Positions 56,536 to 64,000 of a stretch of 64,000 bases of DNA are shown piece by piece. The notes beneath the pieces were generated by a model. That model did not search any database. It saw only the letters and a list, made by a program, of their open reading frames with translations, and had not been told where the DNA came from. The position numbers and the translations under genes were made by a program. Source of the DNA: Aphanothece sp. CMT-3BRIN-NPC111 (GTDB taxonomy: Bacteria; Cyanobacteriota; Cyanobacteriia; Cyanobacteriales; JAHHGU01); contig JAHHGU010000018.1 of NCBI GenBank assembly GCA_019359765.1, positions 27,568 to 91,567 on the forward strand, read 5' to 3'. The first letter of the stretch is position 1; every line of letters begins with the position of its first letter.

Positions 56536-57795
56536 ATGCTGGATTTAACGAAACTAGCAAAGGCTATGCAGGGCATCAGCCAGCACCTGACTTTAGAGGC
56601 GGCTGCCAGCCGTCAACGTTTGGAACGCGCCCAGGAGATGCTTACGCAAGCCAGAACGCGACAAGCGGAATTTGTGAAGCAACAACAAACTTGGCGTGAT
56701 CGCTTTTTATTTACAGCGGCCATACCAGTCGAATCTCTGGATACTCGCGTTGACCTAGAAGTTTCGCCGAAAAGTCACACGGTTATTGCTACAGATGGTT
56801 CTCAGATTGCCCCCAGTCACCATGAAATTGCCTATTGCTATCTAATTAACGTTGGTCGGGTGATGTTGCACTATGGGCAAAGTTTGCACCCACTGTTAGA
56901 CAGCTTGCCAGAAGTCTTTTACCAGCCTGAAGATTTGTATGTTTCTCGCCAGTGGGGGATTCGTACAGAAGAGTGGATGGGCTATCGCCGCACAGTTTCA
57001 GAAGCATCTGTGCTGGCAGAAATAGCTTGCAACTGGGTTAACGCTGATGCTAGCAATCAACCTAATAATCCAAAATCCTACCCCCCCGTACCTCCCGTTA
57101 CTAACGGTGGGAGCCAACATCCACAATCAGAGGTGCCAACTCTAGCAATGGTAGATGGTTCCCTGATTTACTGGTTTTTGGAGCAGTTACCATTGGAGGC
57201 ACGCGATCGCATCCTTCCCCCAATTCTAGAAGCTTGGGAACAACTGCGTTTAGCGGGAATCCCCATAATGGGTTATATAAGTGCCGCTCGTAGCGGTGAA
57301 GCCCTCAACTTCCTGCGACTGCCAGCCTGTATTCACCCGGTACCCGACTGCATGACTTATTGCGCTAATCTCCCTCGCACACCCTGTCAGCTATTCGATT
57401 CTCTACGGGATACGATTTTTTGGGCTTCCCAGTTAGAACCAGGACAACGCGGCCCTTTGTGGCGCAGTTCCGCGCGAATTCTGGACTTGTATGACGCCCA
57501 CCGCATCTACTTCTGTTATGTCCATGTAGGGGCAGAAATTGCCCGTGTGGAGATTCCAGCTTGGGTGGCTGAAAACTCCGCACTACTAAATCAATCTCTC
57601 AGCTTGATGCTGGCTCAGGTACAGAAGGGTTATGGCTATCCCGTTGCTCTTGCAGAAGCCCATAATCAGGCAGTTGTGCGGGGGGGCGATCGCGCTCGTT
57701 TCTTTGCCTTGCTCGAACAACAAATGATCCGCGCTGGTCTGAGAAATGTAGGAACATCTTATAAAGAAGCTCGCAAGCGGGGCAGTATCGCCTGA
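56536..57795 (+). CDS. NurA-domain nuclease-like protein
   Basis: 419 residues matching the NurA 5'-3' nuclease fold found in archaeal end resection and in a cyanobacterial family. Candidate metal ligands are Asp in VIATDGSQIAPS (about residue 86) and Asp in LAMVDGSLIYWFLE (about 205), the two characteristic DGS motifs. The segment between them (about residues 175-197, NADASNQPNNPKSYPPVPPV) is low-complexity and partly repeat-encoded. No HerA-type helicase partner is adjacent. Role in DNA repair is inferred. Confidence 0.82.
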   Translation: MLDLTKLAKAMQGISQHLTLEAAASRQRLERAQEMLTQARTRQAEFVKQQQTWRDRFLFTAAIPVESLDTRVDLEVSPKSHTVIATDGSQIAPSHHEIAYCYLINVGRVMLHYGQSLHPLLDSLPEVFYQPEDLYVSRQWGIRTEEWMGYRRTVSEASVLAEIACNWVNADASNQPNNPKSYPPVPPVTNGGSQHPQSEVPTLAMVDGSLIYWFLEQLPLEARDRILPPILEAWEQLRLAGIPIMGYISAARSGEALNFLRLPACIHPVPDCMTYCANLPRTPCQLFDSLRDTIFWASQLEPGQRGPLWRSSARILDLYDAHRIYFCYVHVGAEIARVEIPAWVAENSALLNQSLSLMLAQVQKGYGYPVALAEAHNQAVVRGGDRARFFALLEQQMIRAGLRNVGTSYKEARKRGSIA

Positions 57796-57913
57796 TATCG
57801 ATTTTGGACGGTGGCAAGGATGCGATCGCCGCAAGGCGGCGCGCTAGCGCTATCGCCAAAAGCGGGATTGGTTCTGTTTACTCTGAAAACGTAGCTCTCA
57901 TAAATCTTGAGCG

Positions 57914-58657
57914 ATGATGAACGATCTAGACCAATACTACAGAGTGCTTGGGCTTGAGCCTGGAGCATCACGGGAAGAAGTGAACCAGGCTTATAAGGAC
58001 TTGGCTTTTATTTGGCACCCGGATCGCGTCCCTAAAGATAATCCCCGGCTACAGCAAAAAGCCCAGGAAAAACTCAAGGAGATTAATCAGGCTCGTGACG
58101 AATTGCGGTCAGTTCGACCGAGTGTTCAGAAGAAAGATGATCAACCGCAGCGATCGGCCCAGCCAAGACGAGATAGCGATCGCTATCAGCCGCCGCGATC
58201 GGCCCAGCCAAGACAAGATAGCGATCGCTATCAGCCGCCGCGATCGCACTATCAGTCACCGCCTCAATCTCACCAGCAGGCAAGGAAACCGCATTCCGAT
58301 TTAAGTGGAGCTGACTTGAGGGGAGCGAACTTGAAAGAAAAGGATCTAGCAGGAAGAAACTTAAGCCACGCCAACTTGAGTAATGCTAACCTGAGCGATG
58401 CCTTTCTGCATAAGGTCAATCTTGAGGGAGCAAACCTGTACGGAGCGAATTTATTCAGAGCCAATCTGCTTCAGGCTTGCCTTCGTCAAGCCAATTTACG
58501 GGAGACGAACTTAATTGGAGCCGACTTGAGTGGAGCCGACTTGAGTGGAGCCGACTTGAGTGGAGCCAATGTCGGGTCAAAAGATAGACTCATGGTAAAA
58601 CTTACTGGAGCTAACTTAGCTGGGGCAATTATGCCTGATGGTACAATTCACAGCTAA
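57914..58657 (+). CDS. J-domain protein with pentapeptide repeats
   Basis: 247 residues. A J domain (~5-68) with intact WHPDR stimulates Hsp70/DnaK ATPase. A Gln/Arg/Pro-rich linker (~70-130) contains a tandem duplication of RSAQPR(R/Q)DSDRYQPP. Pentapeptide repeats A(D/N)LxG fill ~133-240 and should form a right-handed beta-helix. Either ATG 57914 or 57917 may be used. Inference: a co-chaperone that brings DnaK to a target recognised by the helix. Confidence 0.9.
   Translation: MMNDLDQYYRVLGLEPGASREEVNQAYKDLAFIWHPDRVPKDNPRLQQKAQEKLKEINQARDELRSVRPSVQKKDDQPQRSAQPRRDSDRYQPPRSAQPRQDSDRYQPPRSHYQSPPQSHQQARKPHSDLSGADLRGANLKEKDLAGRNLSHANLSNANLSDAFLHKVNLEGANLYGANLFRANLLQACLRQANLRETNLIGADLSGADLSGADLSGANVGSKDRLMVKLTGANLAGAIMPDGTIHS
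58148..58250 (+). repeat. Tandem ~48-bp coding repeat containing HIP1
   Basis: Two copies of a unit starting CGATCGGCCCAGCCAAGAC and including AGCGATCGCTATCAGCCGCC, inside the J-domain gene linker. Each has a HIP1 octamer. Confidence 0.85.
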
Positions 58658-58798
58658 GAGCAATTAGTAATAATTAATTTTTATATAGCAGTTGCCATTA
58701 CGACAATTGACCTTACACCCATACGCCCAGAGATGCTGTTATAAATTAAGGATTGCTAGAAGCTAATTGCTAAAAGCTAACAGAAGAATTGCTATCTT

Positions 58799-59608
58799 AT
58801 GCTTATTAAAAATAAGACCTTTGTAATTACGGGTGCTTCTGCTGGAATTGGCCAAGCTTTAGCGATCGCATTAGCACAGCAAGGCGCTAACTTAGTTCTG
58901 GCAGCACGTAACCAGGCAAATCTTGAAGAAACTGCATCTATCTGCACGCAAAGCGGTGGTAAAGCCGTTGCTGCACCTACGGACGTGACAGAGGCTGAAG
59001 CCTGCCGACAATTAATAGACGTTGCTATAAACAATTTCGGTGCTATTGATGGGCTAGTAAATAATGCAGGTATATCTATGTTTGCCAGATTTGAGGATGT
59101 AAAAGACATCTCTCTATTTGAGCGCATTATGAAGGTTAACTATCTGGGTGCCGTCTACTGCACTCACTATGCTCTACCCTATCTAAAAGCTTCTCAGGGA
59201 CTGCTAGTAGCTATTTCCTCACTATCTGGAAAAACCGGAGTTCCTACTCGTTCCGGTTATGTGGCAAGTAAACACGCTATGCAAGGCTTTTTTGATACTC
59301 TCCGAATCGAGTTACGTGGTACAGGGGTAGATGTATTGGTGGTTTCCCCTGGTTTCGTAGCGACGGATATTCGCCAGCGTATTTTAGGAGCAGATGGAAA
59401 CCCTATATCAGCCAGTTTAGGCAACGAGCAATCGATGGCTATGCCAGTTTCAAAATGTGTGAATCAGATTGTTCAGGCAATAACACAAAGGAGACGAGAA
59501 TTGGTGATGACTCCTAAAGGACGTTTCGGCCTTTGGTTAAAGCTAGTAGTACCTGGGTTAGTAGATATGATGGCTGCTCGTGCCATTCATTCTCAGGAGC
59601 AAGATTGA
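58799..59608 (+). CDS. Short-chain dehydrogenase/reductase
   Basis: 269-residue Rossmann enzyme. Cofactor motif TGASAGIG with downstream AARN suggests NADP(H); NNAGIS, catalytic Ser in AISSLSG, Tyr-Lys in YVASK are intact. The C-terminus has a hydrophobic segment (GLWLKLVVPGLVDMMAAR) that may attach it to a membrane, as in some lipid or sterol-type SDRs. Substrate unknown. It is preceded by GCTAA-type heptamers. Confidence 0.9.
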   Translation: MLIKNKTFVITGASAGIGQALAIALAQQGANLVLAARNQANLEETASICTQSGGKAVAAPTDVTEAEACRQLIDVAINNFGAIDGLVNNAGISMFARFEDVKDISLFERIMKVNYLGAVYCTHYALPYLKASQGLLVAISSLSGKTGVPTRSGYVASKHAMQGFFDTLRIELRGTGVDVLVVSPGFVATDIRQRILGADGNPISASLGNEQSMAMPVSKCVNQIVQAITQRRRELVMTPKGRFGLWLKLVVPGLVDMMAARAIHSQEQD

Positions 59609-59841
59609 GAATGCCTAAATCTTGCTCTTATTTCTACTTTGAGAACAAGATTTAACATTGATGATATCAATCCCATTTAATTTACTCGGTTATAGTCTGT
59701 GGGCAAGATTATCAGTGTTCAGTGGTTAAAAACAACTAACAACTGACTACTAACATATCAGATAAGTCTTAAATCGGACTTGATATAAATGGATGATTTT
59801 TGCAAGTGGTCTATTGAGTTCCGCCCGGCGATGAGCCTCCC

Positions 59842-60114
59842 TCAAAAGGAATCTGGCTCATCTGCTAAAGTCTCAATCAATAAATCCATCTGTTGCTGTC
59901 GCTCTCCGAGAAAAGTTTCGCACTGTCGTAAATATTCTGTTGCAGCAGTAAACTCATCAAATACTTCAGCTAGTTCCAGTTTGCCGGATTCAATTTTATT
60001 GATGATTACCTCAACTTTGGCAACAGTTGCCTCATAATTCCAATTTTCCTGATGTTGGGCAGTATCTATAGCGGGGCTTTTCGCATCTCTGGATTTAGTC
60101 ATGGGTATGGTCAA
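59842..60114 (-). CDS. xseB: Exodeoxyribonuclease VII small subunit
   Basis: 90 residues, helical: [54 protein letters not shown], the XseB pattern. Partner of XseA in degrading single-stranded DNA. xseA, often adjacent, is not in this window. An internal ATG (MTKSRDAKS) four codons in is an alternative start. Confidence 0.9.
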   Translation of the reverse strand: MTIPMTKSRDAKSPAIDTAQHQENWNYEATVAKVEVIINKIESGKLELAEVFDEFTAATEYLRQCETFLGERQQQMDLLIETLADEPDSF

Positions 60115-60115
60115 A

Positions 60116-60182
60116 CCATTTTAGATTAAAGAATTGACCTCGGCTACCCTTGGGACGAGGCTTGAACCAAATTTTACGTGGT
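60116..60182. repeat. Dispersed repeat family R1, copy D
   Basis: TTTTAGATTAAAGAATTGAC, then GGGACGAGGCTTGAACCAAA and TTTTACGTGG. Confidence 0.7.
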
Positions 60183-60422
60183 TACAACTCGCTGTTAGAA
60201 ATGGTAAGCAGCCTTCTTCCGTTGAAGATAGCAGAGGCTCAACGTTCTGAAAATGTAATAGTAGCTTTAAATATTCTTTGTCAACTACTATCTGCTCGTG
60301 ACCAACTTTTACTATATTGGCTAATTTTTGGCAGGAAGCTGAGCGCTTTATTTAGAAATATTTCTGCAATCCCAGACTATTATAGCAAATCCGCTCCTCT
60401 AACTTTATTTTGATTTCTAGTC

Positions 60423-60451
60423 GTATAGGCGTTCCGCCGGAACGTCTATAC
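60423..60451. repeat. 29-bp palindrome of the GTAGAGACG family
   Basis: Arms GTATAGGCGTTCCG/CGGAACGTCTATAC around one central C, one mismatch. Confidence 0.8.
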
Positions 60452-60589
60452 AAAGCATGGCGCGGGTTGTTCACAAAGGGGGCGTCAAACCCGGATTTGG
60501 TATGATCTACTGTAAAATTGCTGCGAGATAGAATTATTTAGGATGAAATATATAAACATTAAAATGTTAATCATCCTTTGCTTTAGCAA

Positions 60590-60862
60590 GCTGCTTGAGT
60601 GACAAAACGAGATAGGGCTGAACCGAAAGCTAGGAGGGAAGCAGAGCATGATTTAAGCTGATGTAGTTACCACACTAATCGGTCAAATCAATTTGAGATT
60701 TTGTGTGGAGGAATCATTTTTGGATCTCAAGTCGAATGGCTTTAATTTGGAAGCCTCCCGCCTCCGGGACAGGTTTGCTCTTTCCCAGTTATGTGGTGTG
60801 ATTGCCTTGACCATGCTGTTTTTGCTCCTGCAAGGGGTGCTAGTGGTCGCATTCGGCAAGTG
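60590..60862 (+). mobile_element. Internally deleted IS4-like element
   Basis: Begins with a terminal-repeat-like GCTGCTTGAGTGACAAAAC and jumps to the C-terminal part of a transposase. From 60742 to about 60860 it is identical to the element at the right edge (reverse complement of 63882-64000). The right end is lost at ~60861. Confidence 0.6.
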
Positions 60863-60938
60863 TTTTTTTCATGAGGGTTATTACGGTTACGCTTGGGATC
60901 GCATTGTTAGCTTACGTTTGCCTTCGCCGTCCAGTTGA
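60693..60938 (+). pseudogene. IS4-like transposase fragment
   Basis: Reads LRFCVEESFLDLKSNGFNLEAS and on, containing the R(3)E(6)K half of the IS4-family signature; the preceding Tyr is missing at the left breakpoint. After GVLVVAFGK the sequence departs from the intact copy. Not functional. Confidence 0.65.
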
Positions 60939-61557
60939 GGATCGATGCTCTTGCTGATAAGTACAGCAAAAGACCATTACAAAGATGCCACAGAAAATGG
61001 GTGCCTGTTGCAAAGTAAGGGCAAATTACCCCATCGAGAGTACGAAATGAAAGGGCTAACAGGAAGATTCCCGATGCTGCTAGCAAAACCAATGGCTCGC
61101 GCTTTCGCTGCTGATAGTGATATATGCCCAGACCGAGTAAAATCAAAAATGCAGGAGCATAGGAAAGAGAACCATTAAGAATATTGGGAAATTGTTTGCT
61201 AAAATTACTAGCAAACAAAAATACCACTATTAATGCTCCTAAATATCCATATTTCATCCTAACTACCTGACGGCTATAGAGCCATAAAAACCAAAGCTGA
61301 AAGAGCAGAATAGGAATGACGTCTAGTAAATTTGCCCAGCGCGTGGCAAATGTATGAAATAGGGTACTTCCAACACCAATACTGATAGCTAAAGAAATCA
61401 GTATCCAAATACTCCTTGGGATTTTCTGTTGTTGCCGAGCTAATTGCCAGATAGCCCATGCCGCAATTAGAAAAGAAAAATTGGAAGCTGCATTCAGTGG
61501 TTCATCCCATAAACCCGCAGTAGTACGTTCGCAGTACAGATCGATGTAGTCATTCAT
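60907..61557 (-). CDS. Ceramidase-like (CREST) integral membrane hydrolase
   Basis: 216 residues with about seven membrane helices. Alkaline-ceramidase/CREST motifs: YCERTTAGLWDEPLNAASNFSF (Glu and Asn), GSTLFHTF (His) and HFLWHLCNGLLLY (HxxxH) make a zinc-type active site. The family hydrolyses ceramides or related amide lipids. The last ~9 residues abut the IS fragment and may be altered. 15 bp after the hydroxylase gene, so co-transcribed. Natural substrate in a cyanobacterium is unknown. Confidence 0.82.
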   Translation of the reverse strand: MNDYIDLYCERTTAGLWDEPLNAASNFSFLIAAWAIWQLARQQQKIPRSIWILISLAISIGVGSTLFHTFATRWANLLDVIPILLFQLWFLWLYSRQVVRMKYGYLGALIVVFLFASNFSKQFPNILNGSLSYAPAFLILLGLGIYHYQQRKREPLVLLAASGIFLLALSFRTLDGVICPYFATGTHFLWHLCNGLLLYLSARASILNWTAKANVS

Positions 61558-61572
61558 CTTATATCACCTGCT

Positions 61573-62139
61573 TTATGCGTAAGTTTTTGATTGTTCGAGC
61601 AATTGCTTTGCGTAACTTAATGCATCTTCTGAAATTTCTTCGGAAGCGTTTTTTAAACCAGGTTTGCGAAAATCTAGTAGCAAGACTGCACGGACTGAAT
61701 CTGAGTCATTCCATGCTTCATGCTCTGTTGTATCCTCAAAAATTAAGCAACCGCCTTCTTGCCAATGTCTTGTCTCCTGTCCAACTCTGAATTTACACTT
61801 CTGAGGAACAACTAGACCGAGATGTAGCCGAAATTCGTTCTTAGCCCAACCTGTATGAGGTTGAATATGGGTATGTGGTGCTAGGCGAGAAAATCCTGCC
61901 AAGGTTAAATTGGGAATGCCTGCCAAAATATTTGCTGTTTGTGGACAGCGATCGCTCGCAGCATTAATACGTTTACCTAAAGCAAAAAGCCCAAATACAC
62001 TCCAACCCTCTTCATACATATCACGTTGCACCCAAGGATCGAAAGCATGTTGTGGTAAGGCTAGGTATTCCTCACGAATTAACTTCCAGTGCTTTATCAG
62101 GCTATCGGTGAACGGGAAGGCAGCCGGGTTATAAAACAT
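61573..62139 (-). CDS. Aspartyl/asparaginyl beta-hydroxylase family protein
   Basis: 188 residues of the Fe(II)/2-oxoglutarate oxygenase type. His in RLHLGLVVP and His in TEHEAWNDSD are the two iron ligands of this family, and Arg in VRAVLLLDFRKP the oxoglutarate contact; the region HTHIQPHTG precedes them. In bacteria some members hydroxylate lipid fatty acyl chains (LpxO type) rather than proteins. It lies between a Crp-type regulator and a ceramidase-like gene, which favours a lipid role; that is inference. Confidence 0.85.
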   Translation of the reverse strand: MFYNPAAFPFTDSLIKHWKLIREEYLALPQHAFDPWVQRDMYEEGWSVFGLFALGKRINAASDRCPQTANILAGIPNLTLAGFSRLAPHTHIQPHTGWAKNEFRLHLGLVVPQKCKFRVGQETRHWQEGGCLIFEDTTEHEAWNDSDSVRAVLLLDFRKPGLKNASEEISEDALSYAKQLLEQSKTYA

Positions 62140-62242
62140 TGTTTACTTCCTCATATTTTACTTGTATCCTTCAGCATAGCCATGGACACAAAGATAAATA
62201 AAGAGGTTTTTTTGACTTATATCAAATTTGATAAAAATCAAT

Positions 62243-62842
62243 TCAAGGTAACTTGTTTTCTAACCTATGACGATTTTTCCGAGTGGCGCGCAGTCGGCTA
62301 AGAGTTTCTTGTGTGATTCCTAAATAAGAAGCCAGATGCCCGAGTTTTACTTTATCCAGGATATTTGGATGTTTCTTAATAAGTTCATCGTAGCGTTCGG
62401 CTGCTGACATTGATTGTAAAGAGAGTATTCGTTCTCTATATTCTACATAATAATGTTCAGTTATTAAGCGCCCCAATTTATTCCAAACAAGGTCTTTGTC
62501 ATACAGAAATTGCAAATTTTTGTAACTAATAGAAAGCAGTTTACAGTCAGAAATCAGTATGATGCTTTCTGGGCTAGGCTTACGAGACACAAAACTGTAA
62601 AAGGAGGTAATAAAATCTCCCTCAAAACCAAACCAAGAAGTAACTTCTTTACTGTCTTGGTAGTAAATTGCCCTTACGCTTCCCTCTGCCAAAAAGTGTA
62701 AATAATTGGAGACCTCACCAACCTTTAACAAAATGGTATCTTTTGGGAATTCTTGTAGCACAACAAATTTAATAAGTTCCTCTTGATACTCAAGACTTAG
62801 CATAACGAATTGATTAAGTGCATCAAAAATTTTCTGCTGCAT
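62243..62842 (-). CDS. Crp/Fnr-family transcription regulator
   Basis: 199 residues: cyclic-nucleotide-like beta barrel (~15-120; FPKDTILLKVGEVSNYLHFLAEGSVRA) and C-terminal HTH (LGHLASYLGITQETLSRLRAT). The nucleotide-contacting GE..R.S of cAMP-binding Crp is not conserved, so the ligand may differ. Sequence style (Lys/Ile/Tyr rich, AT-rich codons) resembles Bacteroidota Crp proteins more than cyanobacterial ones, suggesting transfer. First gene of the three-gene minus-strand group, 103 bp before the hydroxylase. Confidence 0.87.
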   Translation of the reverse strand: MQQKIFDALNQFVMLSLEYQEELIKFVVLQEFPKDTILLKVGEVSNYLHFLAEGSVRAIYYQDSKEVTSWFGFEGDFITSFYSFVSRKPSPESIILISDCKLLSISYKNLQFLYDKDLVWNKLGRLITEHYYVEYRERILSLQSMSAAERYDELIKKHPNILDKVKLGHLASYLGITQETLSRLRATRKNRHRLENKLP

Positions 62843-63186
62843 TGTTAATTTTTCAGGCCTCGCCTTTATATGAAAAAGGTTTATTTTGCAAAAACTTGTT
62901 TATGCATTCCAGGAAACCTAAAAAACTATTTTTTATGATACATAATGGTAAATTTTTGCAGTCTATCCTAAATTCCACGATAACACTCACAACATACTAC
63001 ACAGACTCAGCGATCGCGCGTGAAAATTGCTCGCCCCTCTATCGATACTTAAACAGGACTTACGCAACTGGTCTAGAGATCGCTAACCTTTCAGCATCGG
63101 AGTAAAAAGCGGGAACCCAAATTGCCAAAGGGTTATAAGGTTTCCATCCCTGAAAACAACCTCAATATTAAGAAATGTTAATGGTT
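62843..63186. other. AT-rich spacer, no gene
   Basis: Contains CAGGACTTACGCAAC at ~63055, a motif often found at ends of cyanobacterial mobile elements, and one HIP1-like site. Promoter of the Crp-type gene should lie near 62850-62950 (minus). Confidence 0.4.
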
Positions 63187-63606
63187 TCAAGGAGTTGGGC
63201 AACATTTTGATAATAAAAAATGATTAAGATTAGGAAAACTAACTCCTACCTCCTGAACTTGAACGATTGGAGCATCTAACCCGAAAAGTTTAGAGCGCCG
63301 TTCACTAATTTTTATCAGTCGGTCGATGGCTGAAAGGGAGCCTTTTAAAACCTGCGGATAAATGCTCGCTAATGCCTGGTCTAGGCGCTCGGATTCGAGT
63401 TGCCGGAGTTGTTTTATTAGCCCTAATTCCTGTTCGCTTAATAGCCGCAAACTCTCTGCACAATCACGATATGCCTGCGCTAGTGAGATATTTAACTGAC
63501 GGGCGATCGCTGCATAGCTCATGCCCGTCATTCGTAACTCGATCGCGGTTACTCGCCTCAGTGTTGCTGTCTCTTTTTTCCCTGCATTCGCTTTCTGCCT
63601 CACCAT
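63187..63606 (-). CDS. Helix-turn-helix protein, possibly phage terminase small-subunit-like
   Basis: 139 residues. HTH RVTAIELRMTGMSYAAIARQLNISLAQAYRDC (~18-50), a helical middle (LSEQELGLIKQLRQLESERLDQALASIYPQVLKGSLSAIDRLIKISERRSKLFGLDAP) and a tail whose last residues (NHFLLSKCCPTP) look unrelated to the core. The ERRSKLFGLDAP segment occurs in terminase small subunit-like proteins and cyanobacterial orphans. Accessory gene between the Crp group and an IS element. Confidence 0.65.
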   Translation of the reverse strand: MVRQKANAGKKETATLRRVTAIELRMTGMSYAAIARQLNISLAQAYRDCAESLRLLSEQELGLIKQLRQLESERLDQALASIYPQVLKGSLSAIDRLIKISERRSKLFGLDAPIVQVQEVGVSFPNLNHFLLSKCCPTP

Positions 63607-63647
63607 TCTCTCTACCTATGATTTTTCTAGTTGGGAGGGGCTAGGCT

Positions 63648-64000
63648 GCTGCTTGACTGACAAAACTAAGAAGCTGGGAAGCGGCTAAGAACGGTGAATT
63701 CACGCTTGAGAGCATCATGTTGTTGTCGCTTTGAGACAAAGGCAGGTTGAGGGTCAGGATAACTGGAAAGAAACGCATGAACTGAGATTTTCAATTGCTG
63801 AGTGATAGCAAGCCGAATCCAGTTCCAGCCGATTTTGAGATAACTCATGCCCCGCTTCCAGTGCGCATCGACCTGACAACGCTTGCCGAATGCGACCACT
63901 AGCACCCCTTGCAGGAGCAAAAACAGCATGGTCAAGGCAATCACACCACATAACTGGGAAAGAGCAAACCTGTCCCGGAGGCGGGAGGCTTCCAAATTAA
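63648..64000 (-). mobile_element. IS4-like insertion sequence, one end (continues past the window)
   Basis: The end GCTGCTTGACTGACAAAAC (63648-63666) is nearly identical to 60590-60608 and lies just downstream of the transposase stop, as a terminal inverted repeat would. The rest of the element is outside the window. Confidence 0.6.
63666..64000 (-). CDS. IS4-like transposase, C-terminal part
   Basis: About 111 C-terminal residues of a DDE transposase: NLEASRLRDRFALSQLCGV, a hydrophobic stretch, then KRGMSYLKIGWNWIRLAI, typical of the region after the catalytic Glu in the IS4 family. The N-terminus and catalytic Asp residues are beyond the edge. It shares 119 identical bases with the fragment at 60742-60860. 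Confidence 0.7.
   Translation of the reverse strand, partial: NLEASRLRDRFALSQLCGVIALTMLFLLLQGVLVVAFGKRCQVDAHWKRGMSYLKIGWNWIRLAITQQLKISVHAFLSSYPDPQPAFVSKRQQHDALKREFTVLSRFPAS

Larger units (their letters stand above)
60115..60589. other. Repeat-containing spacer, no clear gene
   Basis: Includes R1 copy D at 60116-60182 and a palindrome at 60423-60451. A plus-strand open frame (60150-60413) begins inside the repeat and resembles nothing known. Confidence 0.45.

Noticed and set aside
60150..60413. 87-codon plus-strand frame
   Set aside because: Starts inside repeat R1 copy D; composition does not resemble a known protein.

Overview
The window is cyanobacterial chromosome. Evidence: oxygenic-photosynthesis and NDH-1 genes (Psb34-like, NdhN), cyanobacteria-typical proteins (LdpA, a Ycf45-like R3H ATPase, DUF3120, a Cph2-type bilin photoreceptor with c-di-GMP domains), very frequent HIP1 octamers (GCGATCGC), and many short tandemly repeated heptamers (STRR) in spacers. 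STRR abundance and the large signalling proteins suggest a filamentous, repeat-rich genome; that is inference, and I cannot name the species.

Layout. 1-9.4 kb: the N-terminus of an FHA-class III nucleotide cyclase (cut by the left edge), a DUF3120 membrane protein, UppP, a 1598-residue GAF/GGDEF/EAL photoreceptor, and a membrane protein with zinc ribbons. 9.4-14.3 kb: a repeat element, a TIGR03279-type PDZ/radical-SAM protein, and a divergent Mn/Zn ABC importer (permease-ATPase on minus, binding lipoprotein on plus). 14.7-19.2 kb: deoC-recO-MFS-glycosyltransferase, probably one operon. 19.5-24 kb: a histidine kinase/response regulator pair, an exported repeat protein and a metzincin-like protease. 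24.2-28.3 kb: secG, gpmI, an ABC-F ATPase. 28.7-29.3 kb: psb34 plus a second small membrane protein (possibly Psb35), with a CRP-type palindrome upstream.

29.4-47.5 kb is one long minus-strand translation superoperon, in transcription order: rplC-D-W-B, rpsS, rplV, rpsC, rplP, rpmC, rpsQ, rplN-X-E, rpsH, rplF-R, rpsE, rplO, secY, adk, infA, rpmJ, rpsM-K, rpoA, rplQ, truA, rplM, rpsI, rpmE, prfA. A clear terminator lies after prfA. rpsN and rpmD are absent from the spc section. Many spacers contain heptamer arrays arranged as inverted pairs that could fold in mRNA.

48-60 kb: ndhN, three tandem stand-alone VWA proteins, ldpA, a Ycf45/SpoIIIAA-like R3H ATPase, tRNA-Gln(UUG), a HAD hydrolase, a NurA-domain protein, a DnaJ-pentapeptide protein, an SDR and xseB. 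60.5-64 kb is accessory: a Crp/Fnr regulator, an Asp/Asn beta-hydroxylase and a ceramidase-like membrane protein in one direction, bracketed by two fragments of the same IS4-like transposase in inverted orientation, plus a small HTH protein.

The most unusual aspect is repeat biology: heptamer-derived segments inside conserved coding genes (DUF3120, truA, ldpA, probably nurA), paired inverted arrays in operon spacers, several MITE-like dispersed repeats, and a hairpin element whose two copies have exactly inverted loops. The best candidate gene system is the Crp-hydroxylase-ceramidase island.
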